Source of the DNA: Acetobacteraceae bacterium
Lineage (GTDB): Bacteria; Pseudomonadota; Alphaproteobacteria; Acetobacterales; Acetobacteraceae
Assembly (NCBI GenBank): GCA_024280945.1
Contig: JAMXLO010000111.1
Coordinates: forward strand, 23,231-87,230
Reading direction: 5' to 3'
DNA: 64,000 nt
Numbering within the stretch: position 1 is the stretch's first letter; each line of letters begins with the position of its first letter. This document shows, piece by piece, positions 41,062 through 49,611 of this stretch. The translations under genes and the position numbers were made by a program. The notes below the pieces were generated by a model, which saw only the letters and a list, made by a program, of their open reading frames with translations, did not search any database and was not told the origin of the DNA.

Positions 41062-42072
41062 ATGCTCGAAAACTTTCCCCGTTACCCGCTGACCTTCGGC
41101 CCGACGCCGATCGAGCACCTCGCCCGCCTCTCCAAGCATCTCGGCCGCGGTGTAGAGATCCATGCCAAACGCGAGGATTGCAATTCCGGTCTTGCGTTCG
41201 GCGGCAACAAATTGCGCAAGCTGGAATACATCATCCCCGATGCGATTGCCTCGAATGCCGATACATTGGTGTCGATCGGCGGCGTGCAATCCAATCACAC
41301 CCGCATGGTTGCGGCAGTGGCAGCGAAACTCGGCATGAAGTGCCTGCTGATCCAGGAGAACTGGGTGCCGCACGAGGACGCGGTGTACGACCGGGTCGGC
41401 AATATCCTGCTATCGCGCCTCATGGGCGCCGAGACACGCCTGGTGAACGAAGGATTCGACATCGGCATCCGCGCAAGCTGGACCGCAGCGCTTGACGAAG
41501 TCAAAGCGAGGGGCGGCAAGCCGTACGCCATCCCTGCCGGCGCTTCTGTGCATAAGTTCGGCGGCCTCGGCTATGTCGGTTTCGCCGACGAGGTGCGGCG
41601 TCAGGAGGCGCAGATGAGCCTTCGCTTCGACTATATAATCGTATGCACGGTCACCGGCTCCACGCATGCCGGTATGGTGGTTGGCTTCGCCCCCGACGGT
41701 CGCACGCGCAATGTGATCGGCATCGATGCGTCCGGCACGCCGATGCAGACCAGGGCGCAGGTACTGGAGATCGCCCGCAACACCGCCGCTCTCGTCGGTA
41801 TGCGGGAGATCGAAGCTGATGACATCGTGCTGTTCGAGGACTACGCCTACCCGCACTACGGCGTGCCATCGAAGGAGACGCTTGACGCAATCCGTTTGAC
41901 CGCACGGCTCGAAGGTATGATCACCGACCCGGTCTATGAGGGAAAGTCGATGCAGGGGCTGATCGACCTTGTGCGCAAAGGCTTCTTCCCAGCCGGCTCC
42001 AGGATATTGTACGCGCATCTCGGCGGTGCACCGGCGCTGAATGGCTACAGCTACACATTCCGCAACGGGTGA
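41062..42072 (+). CDS. acdS: 1-aminocyclopropane-1-carboxylate deaminase
   Basis: A 336-residue PLP enzyme (fold type II) that opens ACC to 2-oxobutyrate and ammonia, lowering ethylene in plants. The cofactor Lys is in [12 protein letters not shown] at residue 50. The residues that separate AcdS from D-cysteine desulfhydrase are present: Tyr292-Glu293 in DPVYEGKSM and Leu320 in [13 protein letters not shown] (equivalents of Tyr294, Glu295 and Leu322 of the Pseudomonas enzyme). No Lrp-type acdR regulator is adjacent. It suggests contact with plants or ACC-producing partners. Ribosome site AAGGAAATCGC precedes the ATG. Confidence 0.93.
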   Translation: MLENFPRYPLTFGPTPIEHLARLSKHLGRGVEIHAKREDCNSGLAFGGNKLRKLEYIIPDAIASNADTLVSIGGVQSNHTRMVAAVAAKLGMKCLLIQENWVPHEDAVYDRVGNILLSRLMGAETRLVNEGFDIGIRASWTAALDEVKARGGKPYAIPAGASVHKFGGLGYVGFADEVRRQEAQMSLRFDYIIVCTVTGSTHAGMVVGFAPDGRTRNVIGIDASGTPMQTRAQVLEIARNTAALVGMREIEADDIVLFEDYAYPHYGVPSKETLDAIRLTARLEGMITDPVYEGKSMQGLIDLVRKGFFPAGSRILYAHLGGAPALNGYSYTFRNG

Positions 42073-42439
42073 TCAGCCACCGGTATATCTCACTTTAATT
42101 CACGGGACGGTATCGCGTGCAATTGCCAACGTTGCCTCCGGAATTGCAGGAGCGGTTTGGAGCCCCCTTGGTCACCTGAGCAATCGTCACGGCTGCTTTC
42201 TGGCGATGTCAGGCGTCAGAAGACGTTTGCCTGTCACCGCACCGGAGCTTCGCCGGTCAAAGGGTGGAGGTTGAGACGCAGTAGGATCACCCGCAGGTTG
42301 GCCATACCAAATATCCCATTTTCCACGCGATCCAGCCGTTCCTTGGGATGGTTCATGCTGGCAAGCGGATTATTTGGTGGCATGGGCTTTTGACAATAGT
42401 GGCTTGATTGTTCGCTCGTGCCGCGCGCGAAGGTGCGGA
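42073..42439. other. Intergenic stretch, nothing clear
   Basis: These 367 bp separate acdS from the convergent dienelactone hydrolase gene. There is an unsupported minus-strand reading frame (MNHPKERLDRVENGIFGMAN, about 40 codons, ending at 42234) that might be a fragment of a gene. I see no terminator with a T-run and no operator. Confidence 0.45.
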
Positions 42440-43345
42440 TCAGCCCACGCGCTGCTTGAAGAGCGTGACTGTACGGTCCCACGCCAACTTGGCCGCGGTC
42501 TCCTGGTAGCGTGGGGTCGAGTTGTTGTGGAATCCGTGCTGCGTTCCCGGGTAGGTGTACTTTTCATAAGATACGTGATTTGCCTTCAGGGCCGTCTCGT
42601 ATACAGGCCACATCGCGTTGATGCGCTCGTCGTTCTCAGCGTAGTGGATCAGCAGCGTGGCCTTGATGGAGGCAACCGCGGCAGTGTCCGGTGCGGCGCC
42701 ATAGAATGGCGCTGCGGCCAGCAGGTCCGCACCCAACGCTGTGGCCAGGTAGTTGGTCGTCGTGCCGCCCCAGCAGAACCCGGTCACGCACAGCTTGCCG
42801 TTCGACAGCGCATGCGTCCTCAGCATCTGTGCGCTGTTCACCATGTCGGTGCGCAGTTTCGCCTGATCGAGTTTCGCCTGCAGCTCCCGGCCGTCATCGT
42901 CGTTGCCGGGATAGCCGCCCAACGGCGCAAGCCCGTCCGGCGCCAGCGCCACGAACCCCTCGACTGCGAAACGGCGCGCCACATCCTCGATGTAGGGATT
43001 GAGGCCACGGTTTTCGTGAATGACCAGTACTGCCGGAAATCGCCCGCTGCCGGCGGGCTGCACGAGATAGCCGCGCATGATCGCGGAATTGCCGCCGATG
43101 GACGGGTAGGTAACGTAACGCCCCTTGATGCGCTCATCGGTGAAGGAAATCGTCTGCGCCTGTGCGTAATGCGGCATGAGCGCCTGTGCCATGCCGAGTC
43201 CACCGGCAATGAGCGATGCTGCCGCCAGGAAGCTGCGGCGGTCCATCCGGCCGTGACAGTACTCGTCATAGAGATCGAAGACGCGCTGATCGATGTCGGC
43301 CTGGGTCAGGACCGGAACGTCCGGCGACGGAATTTGCGGATCCAA
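42440..43345 (-). CDS. Exported dienelactone hydrolase family protein
   Basis: A 301-residue alpha/beta hydrolase. The nucleophile is Cys in TGFCWGGTT, with Asp in AENDERI and His in TQHGFHNN, the dienelactone hydrolase Cys-Asp-His triad. A Tat signal (MDRRSFLAAASLIAGGLGMA) begins at about residue 34 and is preceded by a cytosolic-looking leader with an FDLYDEYCHGR segment, so export is likely. TTG at 43345 sits about six bases after GGGAGGG; the TTG two codons upstream is too close to it. Substrate unknown; it may be a carboxymethylenebutenolidase or another esterase. Convergent to acdS, divergent from the SDR gene. Confidence 0.82.
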   Translation of the reverse strand: MDPQIPSPDVPVLTQADIDQRVFDLYDEYCHGRMDRRSFLAAASLIAGGLGMAQALMPHYAQAQTISFTDERIKGRYVTYPSIGGNSAIMRGYLVQPAGSGRFPAVLVIHENRGLNPYIEDVARRFAVEGFVALAPDGLAPLGGYPGNDDDGRELQAKLDQAKLRTDMVNSAQMLRTHALSNGKLCVTGFCWGGTTTNYLATALGADLLAAAPFYGAAPDTAAVASIKATLLIHYAENDERINAMWPVYETALKANHVSYEKYTYPGTQHGFHNNSTPRYQETAAKLAWDRTVTLFKQRVG

Positions 43346-43504
43346 ATTCAATCCCTCCCTGCGTCGATTGGGTTAGCGTGCATGCGCGTGGTTTCTCGCG
43401 CGAATCCTAACCGGCGGTATGGCGTATTGCCAGCAGGTTTTGTACGCCGGATCGATCCGACGTATCGTGGATGCGCGTACGCCATGCAATGAAAGGGGAC
43501 GAAC

Positions 43505-44284
43505 ATGGGCAGGCTCGACGGCAAGGTTGCAGCGGTGACGGGCGGGGCATCGGGAATCGGCGAGGCGACGGTCAGGCGTTTCGTCGCCGAGGGTGCGAGC
43601 GTGGCATTCTGCGATCGAGACGCCGAGCGCGGCCAGCGTGTGGCGGCTGAACTCGCGACCAGTGGCGCCAAGGTCGCCTTCACGCCGGCCGACGTTGGTA
43701 CCGAGGCTGCATGCCTCGCCTTCATCAACAGTGCCGGGCAAGAATTCGGGCGCCTCGATATCCTCGTGAACAATGCCGGCATCCGCAAATACGAGAAGAT
43801 CGACGAGGCGAGTGCGGCGAGCTGGAACGAGATCCTCAGCGTCAACCTGATGAGCTACGTCTTCTGTGCCAAGGCGGCGGTTCCGCTGATGCGCCGCAAT
43901 AACGGCGGTGCCCCCGGGGGAGCTATCGTCAACGTCGCCTCCGTACGGTCCGTCGTCGCAGGCGGCGGCAATCTGCAGTACGACACCACCAAGGCTGCGG
44001 TCGCGGGCCTGACCCGGGCGCTCGCCGCCGACCACTCGTCCGAGGGCATTCGCGTGAACGCGGTCGGTCCTGGCCCGATCTTTACGCCGTTCCATCAGCG
44101 CCGCATCGCCGCGGCTGGCGAGACCGTCGAGCAGTACAACGCAAAGGCTGCACAAGGCACCATGCTGAAACGCCCCGGCAGAGCCGAGGAGGTCGCCGCC
44201 GCGATCCTGTTTTTGGCCTCCGACGATGCCTCATATGTCACCGGTGCCCTGCTGTTCGTGGACGGCGGTATGACGGCGCTGTGA
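43505..44284 (+). CDS. SDR-family oxidoreductase, classical type
   Basis: A 259-residue NAD(P)-dependent dehydrogenase with an intact active site: TGGASGIG at 13-20, NNAG at 90-93, Ser in VNVASVRS, and Tyr-x-x-x-Lys in QYDTTKAA. The C-terminal GALLFVDGGMTAL is standard. GAAAGGGGAC precedes the ATG. The substrate is not determined; the family often reduces 3-oxoacyl or sugar alcohols. Compare the 7571-8332 protein, which lacks the lysine. A palindromic element starts 69 bp after its stop. Confidence 0.9.
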   Translation: MGRLDGKVAAVTGGASGIGEATVRRFVAEGASVAFCDRDAERGQRVAAELATSGAKVAFTPADVGTEAACLAFINSAGQEFGRLDILVNNAGIRKYEKIDEASAASWNEILSVNLMSYVFCAKAAVPLMRRNNGGAPGGAIVNVASVRSVVAGGGNLQYDTTKAAVAGLTRALAADHSSEGIRVNAVGPGPIFTPFHQRRIAAAGETVEQYNAKAAQGTMLKRPGRAEEVAAAILFLASDDASYVTGALLFVDGGMTAL

Positions 44285-44352
44285 GGAATAATCAGCCGGC
44301 GCTGCCAGTCCATCTCGCGGGCCTGTTCGGTTTGGGACCCTTTGCTTCTCGC

Positions 44353-44491
44353 TAGCGTCCCGATTCGGAAGCCCGTCACTGCGTGGATCCGATGGACGCT
44401 AGCAAACCACTGACACTAGTTTGGTTTCTGCTTCCGAACTCCGCTACGGCGGCTGATCCGCGAAGCGGCGGACTTCGGAACCACCACACTA
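44353..44491. mobile_element. Palindromic miniature element, copy B (MITE-like)
   Basis: This 139-bp block has TA within CTAG at both ends and consists of two adjoining palindromes: 44352-44402 (perfect 9-bp ends CTAGCGTCC / GGACGCTAG) and 44414-44492 (CTAGTTTGGT... / ...ACCACACTAG). The ends read TAGCGTCCCGATTCGGAAG and, from the right, TAGTGTGGTGGTTCCGAAG. Both match copy A. The right-hand CTAG contains the stop codon of the adjacent acyl-CoA dehydrogenase-like gene. No coding content. Confidence 0.6.
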
Positions 44492-45622
44492 GAAGATATT
44501 TTCTGGCGACAGGCCGAGCATGACCTGACCGACCGTCTCGTAGTGCAGTATCCGGCCCTGGCCCTGTTGCGCCACCGTGTCGATGTCGCGCAGGCGGCGT
44601 TCGAACGGATTGTCCTCGAACACTGCCATCGAGCCGCAGTCGTGAAACAGCGTGTTGACGATCTCCCGTGAGGACTGAATGGCCCAGGTGGAGGCGAGGC
44701 GCAGGCGGGTGCGCTGATCCATGTCCATCTCGCCGCGTTCCTCGATCGTTTCCAACGCTTCGTCGGCCGCAGCGTGCAGGAAGTAGCGCGCAGACCGCCA
44801 CCTCGCCTCCGACTGCGCAACGTGCGATTGGACGACGTTGTTCTCCACCATCGGTTTGCCTGCGCCGCGCCGGGTCTTTTCCCGCGGCAATGCCATAAAG
44901 GCGTCCATCGTGCCCCGGGCGATCCCAAGCGCGACGCCGCCGAAACCGATCGAATAGAGTTGGTTGCTGGTGAAACGATATAGCGGGCTGTCGCTCCGGC
45001 GGTCGCGCGGGTCGTCGCGGTATATGGCACGCTCGTGCGGGATGAACAGATTGTCGACGGAATACTCGTTGCTGGCCGTGCCGCGCAGTCCCAGCGTGTG
45101 CCAGATATCGTGGAATGTGGCGCGGGACTTGGGATACAGGAAGGTCTTCGTTTCCTTGGTGCCCGCTACCCGCAGATGCGCTCCGAGCCAGGTGGCGTTC
45201 TGACTGCCGCTCATGAAGCGCCATTTGCCGGTGATCCGGTACCCGCCTTCGACCGGTGTCGCCTCGTACGGCGAACCGGGCGGTCCCCAGGCAACGATTC
45301 CGTCCGGCCTGCCGAAAATCTCCTGGGCAATGTGTGCGTCGAGATACGCGCTCGTGGTCGAGCAGCCGTTGCTCTGACACACCACCCACCCGGTCGATCC
45401 GTCCACGGTGGCAAGCGCCTCGGTCACCTGGGCGAAGATCGACGGTTTCAGCTCCATTCCGCCAACGGCTTTCGTCTTCAGCATGGTGAAGAACCCGCCG
45501 TCGATCAGGGCATTGACGACTGGTTTGGTGAGTTTCCGGCTTTCGTCGTGTTCGTCCGAGGCCGCGGCGACCAGGGGCATGAGATCGCGCGCTTTCTGTA
45601 GCTGCGGATGGACGGTCGGCAT
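44489..45622 (-). CDS. Acyl-CoA dehydrogenase-like flavin-dependent monooxygenase
   Basis: A 377-residue protein of the acyl-CoA dehydrogenase superfamily, closer to the HsaA/DszC type flavin monooxygenase branch (type-2 C-terminal domain). Landmarks are an N-terminal helical LMPLVAAASDEHDESRKL, GGYRITGKWRFMSGSQNA, FLYPKSRATFHDIW, TLGLRGTASNEYSVDNLFI and the late DCGSMAVFEDNPFERRLRDI. The usual acyl-CoA dehydrogenase catalytic Glu cannot be placed with certainty. Start at 45622 has AGGAG six bases upstream; the longer frame adds 22 residues unlike the family. No flavin reductase partner is adjacent. Substrate unknown. Confidence 0.78.
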   Translation of the reverse strand: MPTVHPQLQKARDLMPLVAAASDEHDESRKLTKPVVNALIDGGFFTMLKTKAVGGMELKPSIFAQVTEALATVDGSTGWVVCQSNGCSTTSAYLDAHIAQEIFGRPDGIVAWGPPGSPYEATPVEGGYRITGKWRFMSGSQNATWLGAHLRVAGTKETKTFLYPKSRATFHDIWHTLGLRGTASNEYSVDNLFIPHERAIYRDDPRDRRSDSPLYRFTSNQLYSIGFGGVALGIARGTMDAFMALPREKTRRGAGKPMVENNVVQSHVAQSEARWRSARYFLHAAADEALETIEERGEMDMDQRTRLRLASTWAIQSSREIVNTLFHDCGSMAVFEDNPFERRLRDIDTVAQQGQGRILHYETVGQVMLGLSPENIF

Positions 45623-46017
45623 ATGTGTCTCCTGATCCGCGACGACGCGGTATCGATCGATTACCGGCGGGCCGGGCGTTCGGGTCAAGCTTTGGCCACT
45701 CAGTACGAAAGTCGGCGATGGATCAGCAGCCGTCGAACGCCGGGACGAGAACCAGCGCCAAGCGACGGCTCAGGCCCTGGCGGGTTTGGCGATCAGATTC
45801 TGACCCGGCGGCCGAAAGCACGATGCTCAGGCGATTTCGACAGAGAACGTCATTGACACGGCATCCCCGGCGGCTTCGCCCAAGCGTAGTCGAGCGCATT
45901 TTCGCTAATCTTCCAATTCGGACGCGTCGCATTATGGTGTCCCGGATCTCCTTGTCAGCAGAGCGCACCCCTCTGTTCCGCTGCCGGCACGATGTTCCCT
46001 GACCTGAGGACAACACC
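45623..46017. other. Intergenic stretch, probable divergent promoter region
   Basis: These 395 bp lie between the divergent starts of the monooxygenase-like gene and gloA. I find only the gloA ribosome site (GAGGACAACACC before the ATG). Small open frames here have no supporting features. Confidence 0.5.
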
Positions 46018-46437
46018 ATGACCAAATACCTGCACACGATGGTTCGAGTCAGTTCGCTGGAGGACAGCATCGCCTTCTTCGGGGTACTCGGCCTGCGCGA
46101 AATCCGCCGCCGTGACGACGAGAAGGGCCGCTACACCAACGTGTTTCTCGCGGCAGCCGGCGACGAAGCAGCTCCCTTGGAACTTACCTACAACTGGGAC
46201 CCAGAGCCTTATTCCGGCGGCCGCAACTTCGGGCATCTCGCCTACGCCGTCGACAACATCTACAACACCTGTAACGCCTTCATCGCCCGCGGCGTCACGA
46301 TCAATCGCCCGCCGCGCGACGGGCGCATGGCCTTCATCCGCACTCCGGACGGCATCTCCATCGAACTGCTACAGTCCGGCGACGCGCTGCCGCCAGCCGA
46401 GCCATGGACCAGCATGCCCAATACCGGCTCCTGGTAA
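46018..46437 (+). CDS. gloA: Lactoylglutathione lyase (glyoxalase I)
   Basis: A 139-residue metalloenzyme that converts the glutathione-methylglyoxal hemithioacetal to S-lactoylglutathione. The four metal ligands are at the expected places: His6 in YLHTMVRV, Glu55 in PLELTYNW, His73 in FGHLAYAV and Glu116 in GISIELLQ. Short length and the absence of the insertion found in Zn enzymes suggest the Ni/Co-activated bacterial type. It is followed by the epimerase gene after 22 bp. Confidence 0.92.
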   Translation: MTKYLHTMVRVSSLEDSIAFFGVLGLREIRRRDDEKGRYTNVFLAAAGDEAAPLELTYNWDPEPYSGGRNFGHLAYAVDNIYNTCNAFIARGVTINRPPRDGRMAFIRTPDGISIELLQSGDALPPAEPWTSMPNTGSW

Positions 46438-46459
46438 CAGTGGAAGCTGCTGGCACGAC

Positions 46460-47464
46460 GTGGCACCGCATCCTCAACGGCTGACCGTCACGCGCCGCGC
46501 GTGGACGCTCGCGCGACCGTTTACGACCGCGCGTGGGACCGAGACCGCGGCCGACGTCGTTGTCGCCGAAATCTCCGACGTCGAGTCACGCGGCCGCGGC
46601 GAAGCTGTGCCGCTGCGGCGCTACGGCGAGAGCATGGACAGTGTCGTCGCCGCACTTGATGCGATGAAGGGTGCTGTCTTCTCCGGGCTCAATCGCGACA
46701 CACTGCAAAGCGCGCTGCCGCCGGGCGCGGCGCGCAACGCGCTCGACTGCGCATTCTGGGATATCGATGCGAAGCGCGCTTATCGCAGCGTCGCTGAGCT
46801 GGCCGGGCTCGGGGCGGTGACCCCGGTGGTGACGGCCTTCACGCTCGCCTTCGACACGCCAGAGAGAATGGGTGAGATGGCGGCCGCCAATCGCACCAGG
46901 CCACTACTCAGACTGGAATTGGGAGGCGACGGCGATGTCGAACGGGTGAGGGCGGTGCGACACGCGGCGCCGGCGGCGTGTCTCATCGTCGATGCCAACG
47001 AGAGCTGGAATGAGCACCAACTTGAGGAATCCATGCCAGCCCTCGTCGATAGCAGGGTCCAACTGATAGAGCAGCCGCTGCCGGCCGACGCTGATGACGC
47101 GCTGGTGCAGTTGCAGCTTCCCATTCCGCTCTGCGCCGACGAATCCTGCCGATCGCTTGCCGATCTCGATCGGCTCGACGGGAAATATCAGGCCATCAAT
47201 ATCAAGCTCGATAAAACCGGCGGGTTGACCGAGGCGCTGGCGCTGGCGGCGGAAGCCAAGCTGCGCCGCTTACGGATCATCGTCGGCGGCGCAACGGGCA
47301 CGTCGCTCGGGGCCGCCCCTGCGCTGCTCGTCGCACAGCAGGCCGAGATCGTCGATCTCGACGGACCATCGCGTTTGGCGTTCGATCGCGGTGCGCGGCT
47401 GCGCTACGACGGCAGCACGATCCACCCGCCCGATCCGAATCTCTGGGGCGGACCCACCGGATGA
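46460..47464 (+). CDS. Enolase-superfamily dipeptide epimerase-like protein
   Basis: A 334-residue protein of the muconate lactonizing enzyme subgroup, most like L-Ala-D/L-Glu epimerases and DgcA-type racemases. The metal ligands are in LIVDANESW, VQLIEQPLP and PLCADESCRSL, and one catalytic Lys is in INIKLDKTGGL. The family's K-x-K at the end of the second barrel strand is replaced by Arg-Leu-Glu (LLRLELGG), so the second base is missing. GTG at 46460 is chosen as the first plausible start after gloA. No dgcN (DUF1611) partner is adjacent. Racemase activity is therefore doubtful. Confidence 0.78.
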   Translation: MAPHPQRLTVTRRAWTLARPFTTARGTETAADVVVAEISDVESRGRGEAVPLRRYGESMDSVVAALDAMKGAVFSGLNRDTLQSALPPGAARNALDCAFWDIDAKRAYRSVAELAGLGAVTPVVTAFTLAFDTPERMGEMAAANRTRPLLRLELGGDGDVERVRAVRHAAPAACLIVDANESWNEHQLEESMPALVDSRVQLIEQPLPADADDALVQLQLPIPLCADESCRSLADLDRLDGKYQAINIKLDKTGGLTEALALAAEAKLRRLRIIVGGATGTSLGAAPALLVAQQAEIVDLDGPSRLAFDRGARLRYDGSTIHPPDPNLWGGPTG

Positions 47465-47603
47465 TTCGTACCTCGGATTGAACCAGATCGGGTCGTAGAT
47501 CCGCCTTCCGCCAAGCCGTGCCGCGCATGAATGTCCGCTTCAAAAGCGGACAGTTCCGCTCCCCACCAAAAACCGAAATTCAAACTTGGGACTGCAAGCC
47601 GAC

Positions 47604-48776
47604 CTACGCCCGTGGCCGCTGCGCATCCGCCACTGCCATCCCAAGTGATCCGATCAGCATCAGTGCCGCCATGCCGCGAGGCGTGCCATCGGTCGCCAGT
47701 CCCACCAACAGTCCGCTGACTGCCCCCAGAAGATATTGACCGGTGCCCATCACCGAAGAAGCGCTGCCTGCGTGCTGCTGATGCCGAGCCAGGGCGCCGA
47801 CAATGGTGTTGGGATTCAGCATCCCCATGCAGCTGATCGCCACGATCAGCGGGGCAATGACCAACGGCAGGTGGTGCAGCCCGGCGAAAGCGATCACGGC
47901 GAGCACTGCCGTGGCGCAGAGATGCACGCGCCCCACGCCTCGCAGCACGGCAGAATGCCCGTAACGGCGCAGCAGGAGAGGATTCAGTTGCGCACAGCAG
48001 ATCAGTCCGAACGAGTTTGCGCCGAAGATCAGCGCATACTGCGCCGGCGTCAGCCCGAAGCCTTGGATGAATACCGGTGACGACCCGCCCAGATAGGCGA
48101 AGAAAGCGAAGGTCGCGAACCCTCCCATCGCCGCATGGGTCAAGAAGCCGCGTTCGCGCAGAATGGTTTTATATCGCGCCAACTGCTCGCCGAAACGCAG
48201 CCGGATGCGACGCTCCTCGGGCAGCGTGTCCGGCAACAATACGATGACCAGCACCCAGCAGATCGCGCCATACGCGGTAAGGATCCAGAAAATCCCGCGC
48301 CAATCCGCAAACGCCAGCACAGCACTGCCGACGGTGGGCGCGAGGATCGGCGCGGCACCCATGACCAGCGACAACCGCGACAGCAGCACGGCAGCGGCGT
48401 GACCTTCGGCAAGATCGCGCACCATGGCGCGTGGGATCACCATGCCTGCAGAGGCGCCAATCGCAGACAGCGCCCGAAACGCTGCCAGCCACTGGATCGA
48501 TGGCGCCAGGGAGCATCCCAGGCAAGCCAGGGTGTAGACCGCGGTGGCTACCATGAGGGGCCGCTTGCGGCCGAAGCGGTCAGACAGCGTGCCTTGGGTG
48601 ATCTGCCCGATCGCCAGCCCCGCGAACCATGCCGCCAGCGTCAGTTGCGCCGATCCTGGAGGCGAATGGAACGCGGCCTCTATTGCCGGAAATGCCGGCA
48701 GGTACATGTCGGTCGTGGATGGCCCCACCGCCGTCAGGAAGCCAAGCAGGATGGGAAGCCAGCCCGGAAAGCTCAT
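47604..48776 (-). CDS. MFS multidrug transporter, Bcr/CflA family
   Basis: A 390-residue drug:H+ antiporter with twelve predicted transmembrane helices. The Bcr/CflA opening is recognisable: AVGPSTTDMYLPAFPAIEAAF, followed by ITQGTLSDRFGRKRPLM, the conserved MFS loop 2-3. SAMGASAGMVIPRAMVRDL-like sequence (SAIGASAGMVIPRAMVRDLA) lies in helix 4, motif C-like for antiporters. Substrates in the family are bicyclomycin, sulfonamides and others; none can be assigned. It stands alone. Confidence 0.88.
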   Translation of the reverse strand: MSFPGWLPILLGFLTAVGPSTTDMYLPAFPAIEAAFHSPPGSAQLTLAAWFAGLAIGQITQGTLSDRFGRKRPLMVATAVYTLACLGCSLAPSIQWLAAFRALSAIGASAGMVIPRAMVRDLAEGHAAAVLLSRLSLVMGAAPILAPTVGSAVLAFADWRGIFWILTAYGAICWVLVIVLLPDTLPEERRIRLRFGEQLARYKTILRERGFLTHAAMGGFATFAFFAYLGGSSPVFIQGFGLTPAQYALIFGANSFGLICCAQLNPLLLRRYGHSAVLRGVGRVHLCATAVLAVIAFAGLHHLPLVIAPLIVAISCMGMLNPNTIVGALARHQQHAGSASSVMGTGQYLLGAVSGLLVGLATDGTPRGMAALMLIGSLGMAVADAQRPRA

Positions 48777-48919
48777 CGGTGCCTCATGGCAGGCGGCGTG
48801 TCAGATGGCCAGCGGAGCGGATCGGAATCGTTCGATCCAAGTGGGCCTGACGCTGGAATAAACCACGTGTGACCAAGCAACTACTCGGCGAATCGAGAGT
48901 GCCGTGGTAACTGTGGACG

Positions 48920-49558
48920 ATGTATTTTATTAGCCCTCTCCCGATTGTCGTTACCGTCCTTCTGTTCACCTCCGGCTGCCAGACACCGCCCTCGGCTCCC
49001 AGGAGCGAGGCGCAGGCGGCGCAATTGCAGATTACCGACGCCGGCCTCGGGGACGTGCCCGACTGCGCCTCGGGAGGGTCTGCCACCTTAGCCGATGGCG
49101 TGCGGGTGGGTTATCTCGGCAGCGATCCGACCGATCCGCAGCGTTGCCTGCTCGAATGGTCGGATCGTTCGCACCCTCTGTATTTTGGCTTCTGGAGCCC
49201 CAATCCGAAGCGGCCGATCAGCGAGCAGGCGCGGCAGGCATTCCTCACCGCGCTCACCGGGCCCGTAGGCACCGAAGCCAGGTTCCGCGACGACGATGCG
49301 CGGATGTGGGACGACGTGACTGTCACACACACCGCCAACCGCGTGGTCGATGTCGCCGGCCACCCGCGACCGGCCCTCGAACTGCGCGTCGTGCGACACG
49401 ACGCACTGGGTCGGTCCGATGTGCGCGCCGAAATGCATTATCTGATCGACCGTGCAACCGGCGTGCTGCTTCGCAGCGAGAGCGTGACATCGATGGCCGA
49501 TGGCGGAGTGACGAGAACAACCGGCTGGCAGCTCGACACACTCGCTCAGGCGAGTTGA
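48920..49558 (+). CDS. Lipoprotein of unknown function
   Basis: A 212-residue lipoprotein: signal MYFISPLPIVVTVLLFTSGC with the lipidated Cys20. The mature part has two cysteine-containing strands (DVPDCASGG, PQRCLLEWS) and VVDVAGHPRPALELRVVRHD and RTTGWQLDTLAQAS. No recognised family. It is 53 bp upstream of the MFS gene 49612-50820 and may be co-transcribed. Outer- or inner-membrane anchoring depends on residue +2 (Gln), which favours the outer membrane. Confidence 0.7.
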   Translation: MYFISPLPIVVTVLLFTSGCQTPPSAPRSEAQAAQLQITDAGLGDVPDCASGGSATLADGVRVGYLGSDPTDPQRCLLEWSDRSHPLYFGFWSPNPKRPISEQARQAFLTALTGPVGTEARFRDDDARMWDDVTVTHTANRVVDVAGHPRPALELRVVRHDALGRSDVRAEMHYLIDRATGVLLRSESVTSMADGGVTRTTGWQLDTLAQAS

Positions 49559-49611
49559 CGGGACAGATCCGCCTACGCATTTTCTCCGGCCGTCCCGGAG
49601 ACGCCTGAACG

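Noticed and set aside
42234..42482. Small minus-strand gene before the hydrolase
   Set aside because: It overlaps the 3' end of the dienelactone hydrolase frame, has no good start and resembles nothing I know.
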